The position numbers were made by a program, and so were the translations under genes. A stretch of 64,000 nucleotides of DNA from Physcia stellaris (Eukaryota; Ascomycota; Lecanoromycetes; Caliciales; Physciaceae): NCBI GenBank assembly GCA_018902385.1, contig JABSSW010000017.1, positions 496,001-560,000 on the forward strand. The letters are read 5' to 3'. The notes below the pieces were generated by a model. The model saw only the letters and a program-made list of their open reading frames with translations. It was not told the DNA's origin and ran no database searches. Shown here piece after piece: positions 58,065-64,000 of this stretch. How positions within the stretch are numbered: position 1 is the first letter of the stretch; the number at the start of each line of letters is the position of its first letter.

Positions 58065-59207
58065 ATGGCTGTAGTCCACGCCCTCGATGACTATTATCTC
58101 GCAATCACCCTGTTGATCACAATTGCCTACCAGTTGTTCTTCTTCTCGATTGCCTTCAGCCTCAAATTTGACAAGCTTACGGGTCAGTTGCTCAACCGTT
58201 GCGCCGTACAGCAATGTACTGACTCGACCCTCTAGATTTTGCTGGCGGTACAAACTTCGTGGTTTTAGCAATCATCACTCTCGCCTTCTCTGGCCATCAC
58301 CATGCTCGCCAGATTGTGGCCTCAATATTCATCATGCTCTGGGGCGCCAGACTATCTGGCTTTCTGCTCTTTCGAATCATCAAAACGGGCAAGGACGATC
58401 GCTTCGACGACAAGCGCGATAAATTCTTCTCGTTCCTTGGCTTCTGGGTCTTCCAAATGCTCTGGGTGCGCCAAACAGCACCCCAATATCAAGCAGAACC
58501 TTGGCTTATTTGATTCTTTAGGTATGGACCGTCTCGCTACCGGTGACTATCCTGAATTCGCCGAACGTGACTCGATTTGATCAACCCGACTTCGGTACTG
58601 GGCGAGATATCGCTGGAGTCATCCTGTTCGCCATAGGCTTTTTCATGGAGGCATGGTCGGATATCCAGAAATATCAATTCCGGAGCAATCCTGCGAATAA
58701 AGGCAAAGTCTGTGACGTAGGGCTTTTCGTCTGGACTAGACATCCCAACTACTTTGGGGAGATCATTATACAATTCTGTGAGAGATATCAATAGCCCTGA
58801 CTCTGCATATACTGATGGCATATATAGCAATTTTCATGATCGCAGTCTCGCCTGCAGCTTACGGTTATGTCCACGGCGGGGCGTTTTCTGCTCTCTATGC
58901 CAGCATACTGGGGGCATTCTTCCTGACTCTTCTGCTGATGTTCGTATCCGGACTACCTCTCCAGGAGCGACCCGGAGGCAAGAAGCGTTATGAGAGCGGG
59001 AATCACTGGGAATCCTACTCAAGCTATACCAAGCGAACTAGTATTTTGATACCGTTCCCGCCACAGCTCTACGTGCGCATGCCAACAATACTAAAGAGGA
59101 CCGTATTTTTAGAGTTCCCTCTATATGTCTTCGATCCAGCGAAACATGCTGATCAGAGCAAGGTACAAGCTCGGGAGGCAGAGGAGGGCCAACGGCAAGC
59201 TTCCTAG
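58065..59207 (+). CDS. DUF1295 / steroid 5-alpha-reductase-like membrane protein
   Basis: Four exons (58065-58182, 58236-58465, 58522-58777, 58828-59207), introns 50-56 bp, 327 residues. There are several membrane helices. Conserved blocks are RLSGFLLFRIIKTGKDDRFD, a segment around IGFFMEAWSDIQKYQFR, and GLFVWTRHPNYFGEI near the membrane end: the signature of the DUF1295 branch of the 3-oxo-5-alpha-steroid 4-dehydrogenase superfamily, whose members use NAD(P)H on sterol or lipid substrates. The actual substrate is not shown. ER membrane location is inferred from the family. It is convergent with the small gene at 59457-59782. Confidence 0.9.
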
Positions 59208-59456
59208 TGTGAGGCGATATTTTTCGACATTCATGCGTTGCAGCGATTTAATATAGCGGATACCCAAAATTTTCTTCGAAAGTTGGATAAAACATTACAG
59301 GAATTAATAATGGTATCGTAAGCCATGATTGCCTCATTGTCCTATGCTTTCCTTCCTCGTTGAATATTGCCTCAGCTCCGTGCTATTCATCATTTTCCTT
59401 GACCAGCAAAATACGCCATCATGATCCCCATGCAGATGCATCTTCTAACATAATCT

Positions 59457-59782
59457 CTACTTTCGGCCACCACTATCGACTTTGCGAGCGGGCGAAAGCT
59501 TCTCAAATGTCGATTTGGAGTCACCTGGAAGAGGCTGTGAGCTTTCAAATAAGTAGTTGGGACTGTGCTTAGTTTTGATATCGACCAACGGACCTGGTTG
59601 GCCATGTTGATCTTTCCCACGGCTTGGAGCTTGCTCTGGCTTATTGACCATTGGTCTCTCTCCGCCTGACATCGCCTTGCCCATAGCCTGCTGGCCGCCT
59701 TGCTTTTGACTGAGAAAGGCCATGGGTGTAAGTACCGATAAAGTGAGAATCTCTGGAGCTACACTCACCCAGCTCCGGACAT
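59457..59782 (-). CDS. small conserved-looking protein, unknown function
   Basis: Two exons, 59782-59769 (14 nt) and 59709-59457, around a 59-bp intron (GTGAGT to TTTCTCAG), 88 residues. It reads MSGAGQKQGGQQAMGKAMSG, then GGERPMV, a Pro/Lys-rich region and LFESSQPLPGDSKSTFEKLSP. It has no signal peptide, membrane span or known domain. The composition and clean splice phase look coding, and the start exon is tiny. I do not recognise the family. Confidence 0.5.
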
Positions 59783-60598
59783 ATTCAATATTTGAGCCGC
59801 GAGATGTGTGCTGTCTAGATTCAACTCAGTAAGGTAGCTTTGTATCAGAATAGTTTGAGCTGATGAATTGCGGGGAGCGGGGTTGCGTTCGAAAAGGCGG
59901 GGCGTCCGCGGACGCTAGTGGCGGCAAGTTCAGCCTCAATGCTTGGCGTGGACCAGACGTAAGAGGCTAGCTCTACGATAGTACCTACTGTGTATCGAGT
60001 ACAGGAGGCTCTCCAGATCGCTTGCAGCGACCTCACGTGTACTCGAACAAACATCATATCAAAGTAAGTGCTTCTCTCTTCTTGGCTGACCCCGATATTT
60101 GCATGTGTGGACGGTGTTTGGTTGCCAGCCACGGTGGTTTACCCATTGGATGATCATCTGGATCCCACAATGTCCTCGAAGGGCACGTTTGCATAGACTG
60201 AAATCGCTATATGGAGCTCCCAACCAAGAGACTTTGGAGTATGGCCAGCAATCTCGCACGTGGTAAAGTAAAAAGTATGGCCAAGAGTACAACCGATGGT
60301 TTCGGCAATCACTGGACTTGGATACGCGTTTTACTCATAGATAATGCTATCGTCATCGCTTCATTATTGATCTAAGAGTGCTATATATGACTCGCTGACT
60401 CATTGGTGTAGAAGATACTCGAGCTCCGGTTGGGCAACCTATGGCAAACATGCTTCACCTGACAACGGTAACACAAGGAAAGAGGATATAAAGCCTCGAA
60501 CTTGCAGCCTGGTAGAATCTTCCCCAGACGTTTCTCATAGCCACGCTCTCTCTTCTACTTGGAGCCTTTCTCATACTACCGACAAGAGTCTCGCCAAT
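59783..60598. other. 0.8-kb spacer, divergent promoter of the small gene and TFIIS
   Basis: Short frames only (59845-60132 minus is unrecognised). A run of C/T-rich words precedes the TFIIS start. Confidence 0.4.
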
Positions 60599-61551
60599 AT
60601 GGAAACCAAGCAGGTCATAGAAGCTACAAAAGCCCTTGCGAAGGCCTCCGCAAATGATGCGTCAACCAGCACGATATTGAGTCTGCTCAATGATGTGAAA
60701 AATGGCGTTGTCCCTTCCGAGGATCTCTTACGCTCTACTAAGATAGGTGTTGTGGTCAATAAATTCAAGCAATTCAAGAATCCGGAAATCAACCGCCTGG
60801 CTGGAGAGATTGTCAAGAAATGGCGCGATGACATCCAAAAGCAGAAAGACTCGGCAAGTCGCAAGGGGAGCCCCGCCGCCAACGGCAAAGCTACTCCTGT
60901 CAAGCATGGCTCTCCAGCTCCTACATCCGAAGGCCCAAAAACAACCGTACCTCCAGATCAACGAGACTATGCAAAAGACAAGGTTGATATACAACGTACG
61001 AACCAGAAGACTAGGGATAGTAGTATTGGCCTCTTCTACAACGGTCTTGCTTTCATGTCGACCGCGTCGTCGGCATCTATATTGGAACGGGCAGTGGCTT
61101 GCGAAAAGGCCACTCTCGATGCCTTTGGCCCGGAGACCAACAAATCCTACGTTACCAAAGTCCGCTCACTATTTCAAAACCTAAAGAACAAGTCAAACCC
61201 AAAGCTCCGTATAAACGTTCTAAGCGGCGAGATCCCAACTGAGCGCTTCGTGCAGATGAGCGCAGATGAGCTCAAGAGTGCGGAGCGGAGAGAAAAGGAC
61301 GAGCAACTGATAAAGGAGAACCTCAAAGATTCGTATGTGCCAAAAGAGGAGAAGAACTACAGCAGCAGCCTGCAATGCGGTAAATGCGGACAGAAGAAAG
61401 TCAGCTATAGCCAGGCACAAACTAGGAGTGCTGATGAACCGATGACTACGTTTTGCGAGTGCATGGCTTGTGGAAAGCGATGGAAGGTGAGACTTTCCCC
61501 TTACATGGTTCAATGTCACGAGTATGCTGATAGTTCTGTAAGTTTTCTTGA
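60599..61551 (+). CDS. DST1: transcription elongation factor TFIIS
   Basis: Main exon 60599-61486, then a 47-bp intron and a last exon 61534-61551, about 301 residues. The N-terminal LW/TFIIS-N domain (residues about 1-78) is followed by a Lys/Pro linker, the central domain (SILERAVACEKATLDAFGPE, NPKLRINVLSGEI) and the C-terminal zinc ribbon CGKCGQKKVSYSQAQTRSAD-EPMTTF-CECMACGKRWK, which holds the catalytic acidic pair (DE). The end reads RWKFCKFS after splicing, close to the family's usual RWKFC. TFIIS rescues backtracked RNA polymerase II by stimulating transcript cleavage. Without the intron the frame would run on for 35 unrelated residues. Confidence 0.92.
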
Positions 61552-62204
61552 ACATGCAACACTGTCTGAGGTTTCAGGGGTTGGGATTTAGCGGGTGTTC
61601 TGGCGGATGTTCACTGTCTGGGTCTCATGACGACGTGTTTCAAGGATATACGCATGCATGTTGAAATGGCGTTCGAAAACCCAAGTGACGCAGTTGAAGT
61701 AGTACATTCAGTGGGAGGCTGCAGCCAGTAGTCATGGCGTCGTAGTTTCAAGAGAAGTGCGAACCCCTGCTAGGCAGTAGCATTTCATGCTGTTACGGAG
61801 ACCGGCATTTTGAAATAGATAGAATACCACGGTCATGTGAACCCAGGCTTCCACAATTAGGGAAAGACATCAATTCCAAAGCTCCGCTAATATCGACATT
61901 CCAAGAACGGGCAACCTTGGTTCCGTGGAGGCAATAATACTCTACCATATCGGATTCTGATGCACGGACCAACTAGCGCCGTATCGCAAACGGCCAAATC
62001 GGGAATCCATCCTTCTTCACACCGACACTGCGTCCCTATGTCCACCTTTCATTCCCTGACACTTTTGCACATAATTCGATTACCTGACTTCCCCCAACTA
62101 TTGCTTTTCCTTTCTTCCTGACAGTCAGTCTTGCCGAATCATAACGCTTCAACAAGCCATTTACCTGGTCAGGCTACAACTCCGCCCTTGTCGCCGCGGA
62201 CACA
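61552..62204. other. 0.65-kb spacer between TFIIS and the E2 gene
   Basis: No gene. The right end is C/T-rich and serves as promoter for the E2 gene. Confidence 0.45.
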
Positions 62205-62948
62205 ATGTTCGCAGCTAAACGTCTGGGTAAAGTCAGTATATCACGTATGAATAAGGACACTCACTCTCCAGCTTACTAACGCCCCATAAATGCAGGAGCT
62301 AGTAAAGGTACGCCCAGCCTACCCATCCCTCGAATCACCATTTGCTTCCTACCTCCAACACCGCCCACGACTTCACTCAATTGACTTGCCCTTGATCTCA
62401 GATCCAGCAATCCCTACCTCCGGGCATAACGCTCGTCTCGGCCGATGACTACAAAGAATGGCAAATGGACATCCAAGTCCTCGACCACAACCCCCTCTAC
62501 CTAGACCAAACCTACCGCCTACGCTTCCGCTTCAGCAAGAACTATCCGATCGGTGCGCTCCCCTTCATCCCGCGCCCCTTCTTCCACCTCTTCTCCACAC
62601 AACCCCAACCAGCTGACCCCATCTCCCCCAGAACCCCCCGAAGTCGTCTTCCTCCGTCTAGTCCCGCACGGCCCATCCTCCTCTCCCTCAGACCCCGCCG
62701 CCGCCCCACCCCACCGCACCATCCCGATGCACCCGCACATCTACTCCAACGGCATCATCTGCCTCGACCTCCTCGGCTCCGCCGGCTGGAGCCCGGTGCA
62801 GAATGTGGAGAGCGTCTGCATGAGCATCCAGAGCATGCTGACGGGGAACACGAAGAACGAACGGCCTGAGGGGGACGAGCAGTTCGTGAGGCATAACACC
62901 CAGCGGCCGAGGGATATCAGTTTTGTTTATCATGATGATGGGTGTTGA
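62205..62948 (+). CDS. ubiquitin-conjugating enzyme E2, UBE2W-like
   Basis: Four exons: 62205-62231, a 12-nt microexon 62296-62307, 62402-62552 and 62632-62948, closing to 168 residues. The UBC fold is evident: MFAAKRLGKELVKIQQSLPP, YLDQTYRLRFRFSKNYPIEP, PEVVFLR, then HPHIYSNGIICLDLL with the active-site cysteine. The C-terminus (NTKNERPEGDEQFVRHNTQR, SFVYHDDGC) resembles UBE2W, the E2 that ubiquitinates substrate N-termini, more than other E2 families. An insertion of Pro/Ser/Ala residues lies before the active site. The microexon encodes only ELVK, but the junctions match the family on both sides. Confidence 0.9.
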
Positions 62949-63521
62949 GGCTGGCGTTGAGGCAAAGGGAGGGAGGGGCCTTTTGGGAAGCCGTGCTGGG
63001 GATGGGTAACTGCTGGAGCTTGTGGATTGGGGACTGGGATCACTGCTCGGTGGGCAAAGAGCTTGTTGCCGGCTGTTACGCTCGAGGTTGTTTGTGGAGA
63101 TTAGCGAGGAGTTTATCTTAGGATCATCACGCATGGACATTGGCATTTGATACCTGGCGAGACGGACTGGGGCGATGGAGTTGTGCATAGAACCACCTCT
63201 TTTCGATAGGGACTTTGGCGGATGGGAAGAGTAGTGTACTTAGGCGAACGAATGGTTCATAGCCTCTCGCTATATCTCCGATTTTCACCAAGAGGGTGAC
63301 GAGCTTTGCTTTCGCATTTGGGTTCACCCTGAGTCTAGCAATCGTATGTCTGTTGAGCTACCACAAGTCAAAATTTACTATCTACACGACCAATAGCCAG
63401 GCGCATGGGTCGAGCAAACCGTCATGATGCTATGCTAATCACCTCTGTAACAACCCAATAGACAATCCACACAATCCACACCACCCTTCACCTCCTCCCA
63501 GCCTTCCTTTCCCCCTCTCCA
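62949..63521. other. spacer between convergent genes
   Basis: 0.57 kb between the ends of the E2 gene (plus) and the Vps33 gene (minus). No gene supported. Confidence 0.45.
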
Positions 63522-64000
63522 TCAACTCCTCCCAAAATCCCCCATCTCCCTCGCCGCCTCAATGATCCCATCCCCATTAACAACCCCCGTCGTCAACACC
63601 AGCACCCTCCTCCTCTCCTCCTCCTGCTTCGCCACAAACCTCAACGCCGCAATCTCCGTGAACGTGACGCCCCCTAGAAACATCACCAACACCGTCTTCT
63701 TCCCTCCCTGGCCCGTAAGCATATGTCTCGCCTTGACCGCCGTCTCGTTATCCGCTTTCTGGACTTTGTTGAACGTCTCGCCTTTGACGTTGCGCAGGAG
63801 GTCTTCGAAGGGGGTCCAGCTCGTTGACGTGTGGCCGCTGGATGAAGAGGAGGAAGAGGATGGGGAAGTGAAAGAGGAGATGTAGGATTTCTGGAGGATG
63901 CATTGCACGAGGCGAACGGAGAGGGGCGCGTACATGCTGTAGACGTAGGCGATGTCGTCCGGGTCCTGCTCGTTGACTTCGTCAAGGACCAGGCGCAGCG
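63522..64000 (-). CDS. VPS33: Vps33-type Sec1/Munc18 protein, C-terminal part only
   Basis: The C-terminal part of a minus-strand gene enters from the right edge: LRLVLDEVNEQDPDDIAYVY, then YAPLSVRLVQCILQKS, WTPFEDLLRNVKGETFNKVQ, and KTVLVMFLGGVTFTEIAALR before the stop. This is the end of the Vps33 branch of the SM family, the subunit of HOPS/CORVET tethers that templates SNARE assembly at the vacuole. A serine run ([11 protein letters not shown]) lies inside a loop. The rest of the gene is outside the window, so nothing can be said about its start. Confidence 0.85.
   Translation of the reverse strand, partial: LRLVLDEVNEQDPDDIAYVYSMYAPLSVRLVQCILQKSYISSFTSPSSSSSSSSGHTSTSWTPFEDLLRNVKGETFNKVQKADNETAVKARHMLTGQGGKKTVLVMFLGGVTFTEIAALRFVAKQEEERRRVLVLTTGVVNGDGIIEAAREMGDFGRS

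Noticed and set aside
61487-61591. Unspliced C-terminus of TFIIS
   Set aside because: Read-through adds 35 unrelated residues after the zinc ribbon; splicing at 61487-61533 restores the expected RWKFC end.
1-64000. CRISPR arrays, retroelements, viral genes or bacterial operons
   Set aside because: I found no regularly spaced repeats, LTR pairs, polymerase or capsid motifs; all recognised genes are ordinary intron-bearing or single-exon fungal genes.

Overview
The window is nuclear DNA from a filamentous ascomycete (Pezizomycotina). I infer this from three things: many short introns (about 41-125 bp, with GTAAGT-like donors, CTAAC/CTGAC-like branch sites and AG acceptors); genes facing both ways with 0.1-3 kb spacers; and a typical gene set (RlmA-type MADS box factor, TamA/Dal81-type Zn2Cys6 factor, Asp f 4-like allergen, secreted tyrosinase, Tos1, Msb1). 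I cannot fix the genus. All exon structures were built by hand from splice signals, reading phase and family knowledge; nothing was aligned to a database.

Layout. 1-3.1 kb: two secreted or cell-surface genes on the minus strand, Tos1-like (cut by the left edge) and Asp f 4-like, both with histidine clusters. 5.5-9.6 kb: a five-exon DHH/RecJ-like phosphoesterase and a bZIP-like regulator, both plus strand. 11-19 kb: tyrosinase (minus), a penta-EF-hand protein (plus) and a 14-TM-type MFS transporter (minus). 19.4 kb: a 198-bp MITE beside a 51-bp palindrome. 20-24.3 kb: RlmA and a four-exon DUF3140-like gene (both minus). 25.8-30.1 kb: Msb1 (plus, one apparent 1-base frameshift), then an intron-bearing tRNA-Lys(CTT). 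30-37 kb: sparse, with a 38-bp tandem repeat, kinase-like debris and one F-box-like gene. 37-44 kb: TamA/Dal81-like factor and a hexose transporter (both minus), separated by a poor 3.3-kb spacer with a pyrimidine/purine switch. 45.5-64 kb: dense housekeeping block with a methyltransferase, valyl-tRNA synthetase, a GPI-type serine-rich protein, casein kinase 2 alpha, RNase P/MRP subunit Rpp1, a secreted Ser/Ala-rich protein, a DUF1295 reductase, a small unknown protein, TFIIS, a UBE2W-like E2 and the C-terminus of Vps33 (cut by the right edge).

Functionally the region mixes cell wall and surface biology (Tos1, Asp f 4-like, RlmA and Msb1 in cell-integrity/Rho signalling, the GPI-type protein) with core information processing (ValRS, Rpp1, TFIIS, CK2, tRNA-Lys). 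I see no biosynthetic cluster, CRISPR array, retroelement or viral gene. The observations most worth following are a mitochondrial-type leader in frame upstream of the ValRS AUG but lacking its own AUG, the RecJ-like protein ending in a PIP-box-like tail, the small DUF3140-like gene, and the MITE.
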